DNA of 40,461 bases, taken from assembly GCA_027488855.1 (NCBI GenBank), contig JAIYAV010000269.1, positions 1 through 40,461 of the forward strand, written 5' to 3'. This DNA is from Saprospiraceae bacterium (lineage in GTDB: Bacteria; Bacteroidota; Bacteroidia; Chitinophagales; Saprospiraceae). Under the pieces are notes generated by a model, which was not told the origin of the DNA, searched no databases, and saw nothing but the letters and a program-made list of their open reading frames with translations. The position numbers and the translations under genes were made by a program. Each line of letters begins with the position of its first letter. The stretch's first letter is position 1. Positions 1-9,697 of the stretch are shown here, piece after piece.

Positions 1-113
1 TAGGCGTAGCGCGAAGTTTGGTTACGTTCACATTTCACAAAGTCGTAGCGCGGTACCCATTCCCAACAATTATCCATAAATTAGCCCTCAATTCTCCTAA
101 CCAAACACGAACC

Positions 114-2117
114 ATGCTCAAACAAATTACCCTTCTCCTCCTGCTGATTAGCATCTCAACTCTCTCAGCGCAACAAAATCTCCCCCTTCGCAAAACCCTC
201 GAAACGCCAACCCGTTCCATCCGGCTCGACGTCCCGATGACCAACTCCATCCGCAAAGCCTTCGAAGCCGGCTCCCGCGACTTTTCAGGCAAACCCGGCC
301 CCAATTACTGGCAATTGGAAGCCGACTACACCATCAAAGCCAGTCTCGATACCGCTACCCAAACCATCACCGGCTCGGAAAAAATCAGCCTGCACAACAA
401 CAGCAAGGACGACCTCAAAACGATCGTATTGCGCCTGGATCACAACCTCTTTCGCCCCGAAGCCCAGCGCGGCGCCTCCGTTCCTGCCGAAGCCACCGAG
501 GGCATGGTTTTGACCAGTTTGAAGGTAGCGGGTCAGGCGGCGGATCTGAAGACAGCTCCCGCGATGGGCCGTCCTGGGGGGAATGGTACAGCCACCAAAG
601 TGAGCATTTTCGGCCTCACGCAGACGGTGGCGACCATCAACCTGGTCGATCCAATCAAAGCCGGAACCACGGCTGAGTTGGAAATTGAATGGCACACCAA
701 ACTGCCCGGCGGCCCCAATGGGCGCGGCCACCGTATGACCCAGCGATTCGACAGCAAATTGTTTCAACCCACCCAATGGTACCCCCGCCTGGCCAAATAC
801 GACGACCTGCGCGGCTGGGAAACCAGTCCGTACCTGGGTCCATCCGAGTTTTATAACAACTTCGGCAAATTTGACGTGTCCATCACCGTACCCGCTGGTT
901 GGATTGTCAGTGGTACAGGAGTGCTCCAGAACCCCAACGAAGTATTGACCGCAACGGCCAGACAACGCTTGGCCACGGTGCTCAACTCGGACGAAGAGGT
1001 AATCATTGTGGACAAAACAGAAAAAGGCTCCGGACAATCCACTGCGCCAGGCGACAAGCTGACCTGGCATTTTGTGGCCGACAAGGTGAATGATTTTGCC
1101 TGGGCAACCGCCGGGCACTTCGTCTGGAAGGCCACCCGTGCCAACATTCCTGGCAAAGGCCCGGTTCCGATCCATATGTTCTACTTGCCCGAAAGAGCCA
1201 TGTTTTTTGAACGCGCTGGCAAAATCACCCGCCATGCGCTGGAGTTTTATTCCCAGCTTTGGGCACCCTATCCCTTCCCGCAATTGACCTTACAGGACGG
1301 CCCCAGCGCAGGCATGGAATACCCCATGGTCATCAACTCGAATCAGGGTGCCGCCGATCATGAAACTGCCCATCAGTGGTGGCCGATGATGCTGGGCACC
1401 AATGAAACCCGCTATGGCTGGATGGACGAGGGTTTCAACCAATACATGAACATCCTTTCTGCCGCCGACAATCAGAAAAAGCCCTACAACCTGGATGGCC
1501 TGGGGCAGAGTTATGGCCGGATGAGTGGCAGCGAAAGTGAAGCGCCAATGATGTGGAGTGCCAATGATGCGGGCAGTGGCTACAGCTTTCAAACCTACCA
1601 AAAAGCGCCCCTGATGCTCTCCATGCTAGGCGGAATTGTTGGCGATGATGCTGTCATCAATGCCATGAAAAAATACACCGCCGCCTGGGCTTACAAACAT
1701 CCATCGCCCTGGGACTATATGTTTTTTATGAACAATGAATTGGGGCAGAATCTGGAGTGGTTCTGGTACTACTGGTTGTGGACTACGGAAACAGTGGAAG
1801 GATCGATCAAGGAGGTAAAAACCAGCGGTGGAAAAACAACGGTCACGGTTCAACAGGCCGGGCAGATGCCCTCCCCCATCGTGTTGAAAGTGGAATTTGA
1901 AGCTGAAGGTCCAGCCATTAAAACCTTGCCTAATGCCAAAATGATTGATGCCACTACCGCCGAAGTGACCTGGCCGGTGTCGGTTTGGTTTGATGGAAAA
2001 CGCAGCTTTGAGGCCGAAATGAACTTTGGCAAACGCAAGATCAAAAGGATCACCTTTGATCCGCATGGCCGTTTTCCAGATGCCAATGCGGCGGATAATG
2101 TTTGGACAGGGAAGTAA
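114..2117 (+). CDS. Secreted M1 family zinc aminopeptidase
   Basis: Predicted zinc metallopeptidase that removes N-terminal residues from peptides, acting in the periplasm or at the cell surface. Counting from the ATG at 114, residues 1-20 form a signal peptide (hydrophobic LLLLLIS stretch ending in LSAQ). The zinc site is HETAH at 416-420 followed by E439, exactly the HExxH-x18-E spacing of M1 enzymes. GMEYP at 400-404 matches the substrate-binding GxMEN-type motif of the family. The 667-residue length fits bacterial M1 proteins with an N-terminal beta-saddle and a helical C-terminal part. The reading frame is open further upstream to 18, but the extra 32 residues would precede the signal peptide, so the start at 114 is preferred. 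It appears monocistronic; the next gene lies behind a palindrome. Family membership is secure; substrate unknown. Confidence 0.92.
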   Translation: MLKQITLLLLLISISTLSAQQNLPLRKTLETPTRSIRLDVPMTNSIRKAFEAGSRDFSGKPGPNYWQLEADYTIKASLDTATQTITGSEKISLHNNSKDDLKTIVLRLDHNLFRPEAQRGASVPAEATEGMVLTSLKVAGQAADLKTAPAMGRPGGNGTATKVSIFGLTQTVATINLVDPIKAGTTAELEIEWHTKLPGGPNGRGHRMTQRFDSKLFQPTQWYPRLAKYDDLRGWETSPYLGPSEFYNNFGKFDVSITVPAGWIVSGTGVLQNPNEVLTATARQRLATVLNSDEEVIIVDKTEKGSGQSTAPGDKLTWHFVADKVNDFAWATAGHFVWKATRANIPGKGPVPIHMFYLPERAMFFERAGKITRHALEFYSQLWAPYPFPQLTLQDGPSAGMEYPMVINSNQGAADHETAHQWWPMMLGTNETRYGWMDEGFNQYMNILSAADNQKKPYNLDGLGQSYGRMSGSESEAPMMWSANDAGSGYSFQTYQKAPLMLSMLGGIVGDDAVINAMKKYTAAWAYKHPSPWDYMFFMNNELGQNLEWFWYYWLWTTETVEGSIKEVKTSGGKTTVTVQQAGQMPSPIVLKVEFEAEGPAIKTLPNAKMIDATTAEVTWPVSVWFDGKRSFEAEMNFGKRKIKRITFDPHGRFPDANAADNVWTGK

Positions 2118-2202
2118 AGAAAATCATGGAAATGAGTCCAAAAGCAGGTCGGGAAAGGGACTACCCATTTTACGAAGACTTAGAGAGGGTGAGTATTTCT
2201 TT

Positions 2203-2276
2203 AAAAAAAATGCCTTATTCCGGGCTGTAACTGTGTATATTTGCATAGTTACAGCCCGGAATAAGGCATTTTTTTT
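2203..2276. promoter_or_regulatory. 74-bp perfect palindrome with a promoter -7 box in its loop
   Basis: Arms 2203-2232 and 2247-2276 are exact 30-base reverse complements around a 14-base loop. The loop carries TATATTTG at 2236-2243, matching the Bacteroidota -7 consensus TAnnTTTG on the + strand, with the next gene starting at 2313. The arms end in A8 and T8, so the structure could equally be a bidirectional terminator for the M1 gene. A combined promoter/operator is inference. Confidence 0.6.
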
Positions 2277-2312
2277 GAAGAATGGGCACTTAATTGCGTT
2301 AAATGGAGCATT

Positions 2313-3752
2313 ATGGCAGGTAAAAATTTTATTGGCAGAACGCATGAGCAAGCTGTTTTACAAGCTTCTTTGGCATCTAATGAAGCAGAAATGGTTGCTG
2401 TCATTGGCCGACGGCGAGTTGGTAAAACGTTTTTGATAAAAAACACCTTTGCAGATAGAATTGCTTTTGAAGTGACTGGTGTACAAAATGCGGAAAAGGC
2501 CGAGCAATTACAAAATTTTGCTTTTCGCATCAATAAATTTTTTTACGAAGGAAAAGCAAAATTGAAACCTAAAAACTGGCTCGATGTCTTTCAAATGCTC
2601 ATTCTAGCGTTAGAAAAGCAAAAATATAGCCAGAAAATGGTTATATTTTTAGACGAACTTCCCTGGTTTGACTCTCATAAATCTGGCTTTTTGCGGGCAT
2701 TGGGTTTTTTTTGGAATAGTTGGTGTGTTGACCAAAATATTGTGGTGGTGATTTGTGGTTCAGCTGCTTCCTGGATGATCGAACAGGTTGTGAATGATAA
2801 AGGGGGCTTGCACAACCGCATCACACGCCGGGTCGATTTGCAACCCTTTACGCTTTACGAGACTGACCAATATTTAAAAAGTCGCAACATTAGGCTTGAC
2901 ACCTATCAAACCTTACAGATTTATATGATTTTGGGGGGTATTCCGCACTACCTCAAAGAAATCCTGCCAGGTAAAAGTGCCATTGAAAACATTGGGGCAA
3001 TTTGTTTCTCCCCTGCAAGCACCCTGGCGAATGAATTTCAAAACCTTTACCCTGCTCTTTTTGAAAATTCTGCTAATCATAGTGCCGTCATAAGAGCCTT
3101 ATCACAAAAATGGAAAGGCATGTCTCGGAAAGAAATAGTGGAAACATCAGGGCTACCCGACGGTGGTAATACCAGCAATGTGTTGCAGGAGCTATTGTAT
3201 TCAGGTTTTATTTCGCAATATTATCCTTATGGTAAAGTCAAAAGAGAATTGTTGTACCGATTGACCGATGAATATTCCTTATTTTACCTTAACTTCATTG
3301 AAAACAACACTTGGCAAGGCAACGAATGGTGGCAAGCCTTGAGTCAGACCCCCAAATTCAAAAGTTGGTGTGGTTATGCTTTTGAAAACGTTTGCCTTAA
3401 ACACCTTCCGCAAATCAAAAAAGCACTTGGTATATCCGGTATTTATGCCGAAGCCTCTGCCTTTGCTTATCCAGGCAATAAAATTGAAAAAAGCTTTCAA
3501 ATTGATTTGGTATTGGATAGAAAAGACCAAACCATCAATCTATTTGAGTTTAAATTCTACAACGCTGCCTTTTCATTGGATAAATCCGCAGCGGCTGCCC
3601 TGCGGGAGAGGATGGAAACATTCCGACAAGTCAGCAAAACCCCAAAACATATCTTCCTTTCTTTTCTAACGACATTTGGCCTAAAAGTGAATGAAAATAG
3701 CTTGGGCTTAGTTGATCATAACTTGGAAGCCAAAGTGCTTTTTGAGCCTTGA
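2313..3752 (+). CDS. AAA ATPase (ATPase_2 type) with PD-(D/E)xK nuclease-like C-terminal domain
   Basis: An ATPase of the family seen widely in archaea and bacteria as 'ATP-binding protein, DUF234'. The Walker A motif GRRRVGKT lies at residues 32-39, Walker B FLDE ends at D114-E115, and a GSAASWM sensor-like segment follows. A winged-helix region is likely near residues 265-330. The C-terminal region has AFEN near residue 352 and IDLVLD...FEFK, that is D398, E412 and K414, the spacing of a PD-(D/E)xK nuclease core. The 479-residue length is normal. Biological role of the family is poorly known; mobile-element or defence association is suggested only by analogy. Its sequence is visibly richer in A and T than the flanking genes, and it sits directly behind a long palindrome, which hints at horizontal acquisition. 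Confidence 0.88.
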   Translation: MAGKNFIGRTHEQAVLQASLASNEAEMVAVIGRRRVGKTFLIKNTFADRIAFEVTGVQNAEKAEQLQNFAFRINKFFYEGKAKLKPKNWLDVFQMLILALEKQKYSQKMVIFLDELPWFDSHKSGFLRALGFFWNSWCVDQNIVVVICGSAASWMIEQVVNDKGGLHNRITRRVDLQPFTLYETDQYLKSRNIRLDTYQTLQIYMILGGIPHYLKEILPGKSAIENIGAICFSPASTLANEFQNLYPALFENSANHSAVIRALSQKWKGMSRKEIVETSGLPDGGNTSNVLQELLYSGFISQYYPYGKVKRELLYRLTDEYSLFYLNFIENNTWQGNEWWQALSQTPKFKSWCGYAFENVCLKHLPQIKKALGISGIYAEASAFAYPGNKIEKSFQIDLVLDRKDQTINLFEFKFYNAAFSLDKSAAAALRERMETFRQVSKTPKHIFLSFLTTFGLKVNENSLGLVDHNLEAKVLFEP

Positions 3753-3829
3753 CCTATTTTTTTTAAAAAACAAAAAAGGGGACACCTTTCGGCATCCCCC
3801 ACTCTATCTTTCAAACAAAAAAGCTTTGT
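3753..3829. terminator. Possible shared terminator between convergent genes
   Basis: This short gap lies between the convergent stops of the AAA ATPase and the PhoX-like gene. It contains an A-rich run, GGGGA...TCCCC (about 3778-3799) and flanking T/A tracts. The stem is only five base pairs with a loop of about a dozen bases, so a bidirectional terminator is plausible but weak. Confidence 0.35.
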
Positions 3830-6800
3830 TTATTTGCTCACCATAATTTTAGCCACCCGAATGCCTTCCACAGAAGACAATTTCAGGATGTGCATACCTT
3901 TCTCTTGTAAATCAGTAGAGAGGTAGTTCAACCCACTGTTGGCATCGATCTTTTGTACTTTGATGCGTTTGCCAGCCAGGTCAAATACTTCCAGGTTGAC
4001 TGCACCAGCCTCTTTCAAGTTGAACTTCATGGTGAAGTTGCCTTGAGTTGGGTTAGGATACACTTCCAGTCCGCCCAAAATAGGTTGTACTTCACGAACT
4101 GGTACGGTGCTTCCCAGGTTTTCACTACGTGCAATCACCAACGCCGTAGAACGGTTGAAAGTGATTGTACGGCCTGAAGCGTCTCTCATCGTAGCGGTAT
4201 TGGAACTGCTAGGCTCCTGCAAAGACAAGAACATGAACTTGTAGTCTGGAGAGAAAGTGATCCCCGTAGGCTCACAACCGGTCGGTGTAGTAGCAAACAA
4301 CTCAATTTTTGGATTCGCACGGGTATGGCCATTGCGTACCAACCAAATGTGATCCTGGCTACCATCCTGCAGTACATACAAGTTGCCACGGTCGTCAAAA
4401 GCCAGGTTGTCGTTGCCAGCACCCCAAGGCTCCAAAATGGCCGATTTGCCATCGTTGATGTAGAAATTATCGCCACCACCTACGTAGGTTTCGAATCCTG
4501 AAACGGTAGTGCCATTGTCTTTGAAGCGATAAACGCGCTCAGATGGAGCACTTTTTACTGCAAAGTAGATCATGCCATCAATTGGGCTGATCTCTACATC
4601 TTCAACTCCAGCAAAAGTAGTGGCACCCAAGCCCAAGGCCAGGTTATAGGTATTGTTGCGGTCGGCCTGCGTGGTATTCGGTACTTGTACCCAAACCCCA
4701 TTGGAAGAACCAGCTTCACCATTTGGTAATCCTCCAGTTACTTTCAATACATACAGCTTACCCGCACTCATGTCCGCTTTTTTGTCGGCAATAAACTTAT
4801 ACACGGCGCCATTACCTGCATCTTCACCCCAGTACAAGGTAATGCTATCTTTCATCACCACTACGTTTTCATGGCTAGCACGTCCCAACGCCCAAAGCTT
4901 TTGTGGCTTTCCGGTGCCATATTCGCGTACTTTGTTGGTCTTCGGATCAATCTCTACACACCAGCCAAAGTCAATGTAGCCATCGTTGTTGGTATCGGTA
5001 CCCAAACGGGTTTCCTCACAGGTGATGATCGTGCCCCAAGGCGTAACCGTACCAGAACAGTTGGCTACCGTACCCGCAACACCAGCGAAATCAATCGCAC
5101 GAGAAGTATCTACTTTCCACAATTTGGAGGTAGCATTGTAGCTGACATCGTACATACCCACACCACCTGGGACGGTTTCGTAGTTGATGGACAAGTGGCC
5201 TTTGGTGCTGCTGCCGTTTTCAGGAACATAGCCCGTAAAGTCAAAACTCCGGCCAGATGTACCAGTACCCACGCTATAAGGATCACCAGTTTGTACCAAC
5301 ACCTGGAACTTGTGAGAAGCCGGGATATTGAGCAACTGGTTTTTGGTATTGGGCAGTACCGAAGTAAAACAGCTGATGTGGGCATCAGTAGCTCCGTCGC
5401 AACCTGAAGCAGGTGCAGGGATCGTTGGTCTTGCCTTCAATTCCAGGTCAAAAGTCATGTCCGAACTGGCCAAATCAGATTGGTGTACTTCCACCGCGAT
5501 GATGTTGACACCTTGTACCAAAACATTTTTTGAAACTACGTATGGATAATAATCAGTTTCAGAACCAGTATTGCTGCCGGATAAAGTACCGTAAGCAACG
5601 ACACCTGTTGGCATGTTGCTGCGTGCTACTTCAGTTCCATTGATGTACACCACCGCACCATCGTCCCGACGTACGCCCAACAGCAGTGAATCACCAAGTG
5701 CTGCCAGGTTAGCTACCTCAAAACGTTTGCGGAAATAAGTCGTGATGTATTTGTTGTTGGGATCATCTCCGTAATTCAACAGGGTTGAAACAGGATCGCC
5801 GTAGCCCAATACTGCTGGGCCATGCAGCCAGCCAGCATCGTTGTAGGCCAAAGTTTTCCAGGCACCAGCAGGCTCACGACCCAAATCAAAGGCACTCCAA
5901 TTGGATGCTTTTGCGATGGGGAAAGGAGTGGCGGCTGGCAATGCTTGTTTGCCTACCACTTCCATATCGAATACCATATCTGTGGCATTCGCTGCGGCAA
6001 TGTGCAATTCTACGGCAATGGTGTTGGTATCGTTGTTCATCAAGGTATTGGCCACTACAAAGCGACGGTATTGGGTCAATTGAGCTCCCGTGGCATTACT
6101 TGCAGCCAGGGTATCATAAGCTACAGCACCAGCACGCATGTTGATGCGTTGTACTTCGGTTCCGTTGATGTAGATTACTGCTCCGTCGTTAACCAGCGCA
6201 TAGAATACCAAAGAATCGAAAGCTGCACTGTTGTCGGTTTTAAAGGTATTGCGGAAATAGGTAGTTGGTTGTTTCTTGGTTGCATCGGTACCAAAGCTTA
6301 CAGTTTTGGTCAGGCCAGTCAATCCATAGCCCAATTTGCCACCACCAAAATCCCAGAGGGTATCGGCGGCATATTTCTTGGCAGTCCAAGGTTTGCCATC
6401 CAGTTTTTCACCTTTGTCGTTGTATTTCCAGTTGGCGCCACGCGTAAGTGGGAATGAACCTAGTGGATATTTAGGACGAACTTCGGTTGTGCCTTCATCA
6501 CCGGAGTAGTACACGATGGTCAGTTCGGCAGCTTTTTTGGCAGCTTCAGTATCATCGATAGCATCTGCTACCCTTTTGCCGGTACCTTTTACAACAAAAG
6601 CCATACTGTTGCCAGAGTTCCAAGCTGCACGATTGACTACTGCTTGCACCAAAGCTTTCAGGTCTGGAGTTTTTTGTGCCGCACCGGCATCGCCAGTCAC
6701 CCAAGCAGGAATATTGGCCCAAAGTACCGAATCAGCGGTCAGTGAGCGGGTAGAAATTTTATCCGTGGTTGTGAACGTTCCCGGATTGTCGGCGTTTTGG

Positions 6801-8218
6801 GCGCGCAAGATCAGGTTTGTAGCTTCCGTGTGTGCTTCATCCGCACGGAACTGGATGCTGGCAGAAGCAATATTGGCGTTCTTGGGCACTTTGATGCCAT
6901 TGAAACGCAAACCAATGATTTGTTGGCCACCACCTTCAGTAGTCATTTCCAGGTCGGAGCTGCCTACGTCGAAGCCACCAATGTTGGAGCCAGTCACGTA
7001 TTCTTCCATATCGTCGGTTGCATCGCTGATGGCAATTTTCGCTTCAACTGGGCGCAGGTATTCGATCACCAATTCTGCAGTTTTTTTGGCAGCTTCGGTG
7101 TCGTCGAAAGCGTCAGCAACACGTCTGCCAGTGCCACTCACCACAAAAACCATGGCATTGCCACTGGCCCAGCCACCGCGGTTTACTACGGTTTGTACCA
7201 ATTTGGCCAAATCGGGGGTCTGCTGTGCAGGGCCCGCATCGCCAGTTACCCAGGCAGGAATATTGGCCCAACTTACTGAATCAGCAATGAGTGGGCGAGT
7301 AGAGATTTTATCCGTAGTGGTAAAAGTTCCTGGATTGTCGGCGTTTTGAGCCTTCAGGATCAGGGTTGTTGCTTCTGTATGGGCTTCATCGGCGCGGAAT
7401 TGAACATAGGCACGGGTAATCAGTGCTCCTTTAGGCACTTTTACATCCGAAAAGCGCAAACCGATGATTTGTCTTCCTCCACCTTCAGTGGTCATTTCCA
7501 AGTCAGAACTACCTACGTCGAAATTACCAATGTTGGAACCTGTTACGTATTCCTCCATGTCGTCGGTAGCTGCGGCAATGGGGTTTTTGGTGGAAAGTGG
7601 AGTGGTATACTCGATCACCAGTTCGGCAGCTTTTTTGGCAGCTTCGGTATCGTCCAAAGCGTCAGCTACCCTCTTGCCGGTGCCACTGACTACAAATACG
7701 AAGGAATTACCAGAAACCCACGCACTGCGGGCAATCACCTTTTGGATCAAGGCCGTAAGGTTGGGCGTGCGTTGTGCAGCACCGGCATCTCCGGTTACCC
7801 AGGCAGGAATGTTGTTCCAGCGCACCGAATCTTTTACCAAACTACGGGTTGAGATTTTGTCGGTGGTGGTAAAAGTGCCGGGATTGTCGGCATCCTGAAT
7901 TTTCAGGATCAGGTTGGTTGCCTCCGTATGTGCTTCGTCGGCACGGAACTGGATGTAGGCATTGGTAATGATGGCATTTTTAGGAAGAGTGACGTTGGCA
8001 AAGCGCAAACCAATGATTTGAATGCCACCACCTTCGGTAGTCATTTCCAAATCGGAGCTACCAACGTCAAAGCCGCCAATATTGGAGCCTGTGACATATT
8101 CTTCCAAGTCATCGGTCGCAGTAGCAATGCTGGTACGCAACACCTTTTGAGCACTTAATTGCCAGCTAAATAGACTGAAGGCAAGTACTCCTAGAATCAG
8201 AAGTAACTGTTTTTTCAT
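3830..8218 (-). CDS. Giant T9SS-secreted PhoX-like phosphatase with tandem beta-sandwich repeats
   Basis: A 1462-residue exported protein. Residues 1-23 are a signal peptide ending LSAQ. Three near-identical ~182-residue repeats follow (about 34-205, 216-387, 398-571), each opening with ATDD-EEYVTGSNIG and containing W-NIPAWVTGDAG and SGTG-RVADA. They resemble DNRLRE/CBM-like beta-sandwich modules. Two further similar units (about 590-755 and 768-928) share LGYG, TTYFR and DGAVVYINGTEV and look like jelly-roll binding domains. A PhoX/DUF839 domain spans about 955-1365: NCSGTVTPWGTIITCEE (1053-1069, with the conserved Cys), GRASHEN (1112-1118) and GEDAGNGAVYKF (1131-1142). A T9SS sorting domain (YPNPTQGNF at 1387-1395, ending KIMVSK) closes the protein. 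PhoX enzymes are calcium/iron-dependent phosphatases, so surface phosphate scavenging is the inferred role; substrate is unproven. Confidence 0.85.
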   Translation of the reverse strand: MKKQLLLILGVLAFSLFSWQLSAQKVLRTSIATATDDLEEYVTGSNIGGFDVGSSDLEMTTEGGGIQIIGLRFANVTLPKNAIITNAYIQFRADEAHTEATNLILKIQDADNPGTFTTTDKISTRSLVKDSVRWNNIPAWVTGDAGAAQRTPNLTALIQKVIARSAWVSGNSFVFVVSGTGKRVADALDDTEAAKKAAELVIEYTTPLSTKNPIAAATDDMEEYVTGSNIGNFDVGSSDLEMTTEGGGRQIIGLRFSDVKVPKGALITRAYVQFRADEAHTEATTLILKAQNADNPGTFTTTDKISTRPLIADSVSWANIPAWVTGDAGPAQQTPDLAKLVQTVVNRGGWASGNAMVFVVSGTGRRVADAFDDTEAAKKTAELVIEYLRPVEAKIAISDATDDMEEYVTGSNIGGFDVGSSDLEMTTEGGGQQIIGLRFNGIKVPKNANIASASIQFRADEAHTEATNLILRAQNADNPGTFTTTDKISTRSLTADSVLWANIPAWVTGDAGAAQKTPDLKALVQAVVNRAAWNSGNSMAFVVKGTGKRVADAIDDTEAAKKAAELTIVYYSGDEGTTEVRPKYPLGSFPLTRGANWKYNDKGEKLDGKPWTAKKYAADTLWDFGGGKLGYGLTGLTKTVSFGTDATKKQPTTYFRNTFKTDNSAAFDSLVFYALVNDGAVIYINGTEVQRINMRAGAVAYDTLAASNATGAQLTQYRRFVVANTLMNNDTNTIAVELHIAAANATDMVFDMEVVGKQALPAATPFPIAKASNWSAFDLGREPAGAWKTLAYNDAGWLHGPAVLGYGDPVSTLLNYGDDPNNKYITTYFRKRFEVANLAALGDSLLLGVRRDDGAVVYINGTEVARSNMPTGVVAYGTLSGSNTGSETDYYPYVVSKNVLVQGVNIIAVEVHQSDLASSDMTFDLELKARPTIPAPASGCDGATDAHISCFTSVLPNTKNQLLNIPASHKFQVLVQTGDPYSVGTGTSGRSFDFTGYVPENGSSTKGHLSINYETVPGGVGMYDVSYNATSKLWKVDTSRAIDFAGVAGTVANCSGTVTPWGTIITCEETRLGTDTNNDGYIDFGWCVEIDPKTNKVREYGTGKPQKLWALGRASHENVVVMKDSITLYWGEDAGNGAVYKFIADKKADMSAGKLYVLKVTGGLPNGEAGSSNGVWVQVPNTTQADRNNTYNLALGLGATTFAGVEDVEISPIDGMIYFAVKSAPSERVYRFKDNGTTVSGFETYVGGGDNFYINDGKSAILEPWGAGNDNLAFDDRGNLYVLQDGSQDHIWLVRNGHTRANPKIELFATTPTGCEPTGITFSPDYKFMFLSLQEPSSSNTATMRDASGRTITFNRSTALVIARSENLGSTVPVREVQPILGGLEVYPNPTQGNFTMKFNLKEAGAVNLEVFDLAGKRIKVQKIDANSGLNYLSTDLQEKGMHILKLSSVEGIRVAKIMVSK
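6506..8119 (-). repeat. Three tandem ~546-bp repeats inside the PhoX-like gene
   Basis: The three repeats encoding residues 34-571 of the PhoX-like protein are highly similar at protein level and clearly related at DNA level. They probably arose by duplication and could recombine to change copy number. Confidence 0.85.
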
Positions 8219-8428
8219 AAATGGTTGGTTTTTTTGACGTTAAATTGTCGAACGACGAAAATACCCCAGCCATATTAACCCAATGTTTCGACTGTATTAT
8301 ATAATGGTAAAAGAAGCCATTATGTCCAATAGGAAAGTTTTTCAAAAATGCTGGAACGTTTTACTGAGGACTGCACACATTCAGGTGTAACAACAATTTA
8401 TTCATTACACCTAGAATCCTTTAATACC

Positions 8429-9694
8429 ATGAAACAGTCCATTTTTTTCGCAGCAGTAAAATCAATTTTCGCTACTTTGACCCTGCTGATTGCCTTCCAG
8501 GCTCAAGCCCAGCAATTGCCGGCTGGCATGACCATCCAACAAGTAAATGCCCACGTGATCGACCCCGCAGAACTGCGCGGTGTGATTTCTGACGGTGAAG
8601 AAACCGAGCGGATCGCAGCTTTCGCCTTCCGCCCCCGGGTGCAGTTCCAATCTGCTCCTAAACTGAATGTCAATGCCTTTGGTCAGGATTTTCACGACAA
8701 AGTAAAAGATCGGGTAACGGGTTACGCCATGCAGTTGCGCCAAAACGGAGCACCAGTGTACACCTTGATCTGGAACTGGGCACAAACGCCTGCTGATGCC
8801 AACCAAGGCTGGAAACTCGATACCCGGATGCACGTGGCCAGTGTGAGCAAATACATCACTGCGGTTGCCATGGTAAAATTGCTGGATGCCAAAGGGATTT
8901 CCTTGGATGCCAAGATCATCAATTACCTGCCTGCACATTGGGTGAAAGGGCCTAAAGTAAACCTGGTGTCTTTCCGTCAGTTGCTCAACCACACTTCCGG
9001 TTTTGCTTCCACTTCTTCGGCTTCCAACTACAACTTTATGAAAACAATGGTGGCAGCAGGTGCACCTAGCAATGGTTCTTACGACTACGAAAACATGAAT
9101 TTCGGCTTGTGTCGCCTCCTGCTGGCGGTAATCAATGGCAACATTCCCCAAAACTTCAATGTAGGGCCAATTACCGATCAAGTTTGGGACGCAGTGGGGA
9201 TTAGTGCCTATAAGTCCTATTGCCAAACCAACATCTTCAACCCTGCTGGCGTACCCAATGCCAGTTTTGTACCACTACCTGCATTCAAAAATGCGTTGGC
9301 TTACAAATTCCCACACAACAATGAAGATGGTTGGAACTCTGGCGACCTGGCGAGTATGGCGGGTGGTGCAGCCTGGAGACTTTCAGTAGACGACCTGTTG
9401 AAAGTGATGGATCATGTACGCCGCAGAAACACGATTATTCCTGCCGCTCGTGCTCAACAAATGTTGGATCAGAAGCTCGGTATCGATCAAGCCATTGATA
9501 CACCTGCTGGTAAAATTTATGCCAAAAATGGTAGCTGGAGCAGCGGTGGCCGTTCTGAAAAGAGTGTGATTTATTACTTCCCCAATGGCATGGAACTGGC
9601 TTTTTTGACCAGCTCGAAATTGGGTGCTGAAAACGCGTCTTTGACCGCCACGGTAAGGGATTTGTTCCTGGATAACCTGGAAGGGGGCAACTAA
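8429..9694 (+). CDS. Secreted serine hydrolase of the beta-lactamase/class C PBP-like family
   Basis: Predicted periplasmic serine hydrolase (DD-peptidase, esterase or beta-lactamase-like). The signal peptide spans about residues 1-27 (hydrophobic core ATLTLLIAFQAQAQ). The nucleophile motif SVSK is at 138-141 (S138, K141), followed by LLNHTSGF, a hallmark of the family, and YEN at 220-222 as the second motif. A KTG-equivalent near the C-terminus is KNGSWSSGG. The length of 421 residues fits. The start at 8429 is chosen because the signal peptide begins there; the frame is open to 8348 but the extra residues are unlike a leader. It diverges from the PhoX-like gene and ends in a strong palindromic terminator. 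The exact substrate cannot be read from sequence. Confidence 0.87.
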   Translation: MKQSIFFAAVKSIFATLTLLIAFQAQAQQLPAGMTIQQVNAHVIDPAELRGVISDGEETERIAAFAFRPRVQFQSAPKLNVNAFGQDFHDKVKDRVTGYAMQLRQNGAPVYTLIWNWAQTPADANQGWKLDTRMHVASVSKYITAVAMVKLLDAKGISLDAKIINYLPAHWVKGPKVNLVSFRQLLNHTSGFASTSSASNYNFMKTMVAAGAPSNGSYDYENMNFGLCRLLLAVINGNIPQNFNVGPITDQVWDAVGISAYKSYCQTNIFNPAGVPNASFVPLPAFKNALAYKFPHNNEDGWNSGDLASMAGGAAWRLSVDDLLKVMDHVRRRNTIIPAARAQQMLDQKLGIDQAIDTPAGKIYAKNGSWSSGGRSEKSVIYYFPNGMELAFLTSSKLGAENASLTATVRDLFLDNLEGGN

Positions 9695-9697
9695 TTG

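Noticed and set aside
285-1283. 332-residue open frame antisense to the M1 aminopeptidase
   Set aside because: It lies entirely within a well-supported gene, and its composition (Gly/His/Phe-rich without domain motifs) is that of a shadow frame.
6516-7852. Open frames of 277 and 168 residues opposite the tandem repeats of the PhoX-like gene
   Set aside because: They mirror the repeats on the other strand and repeat with them; no start signals or family features.
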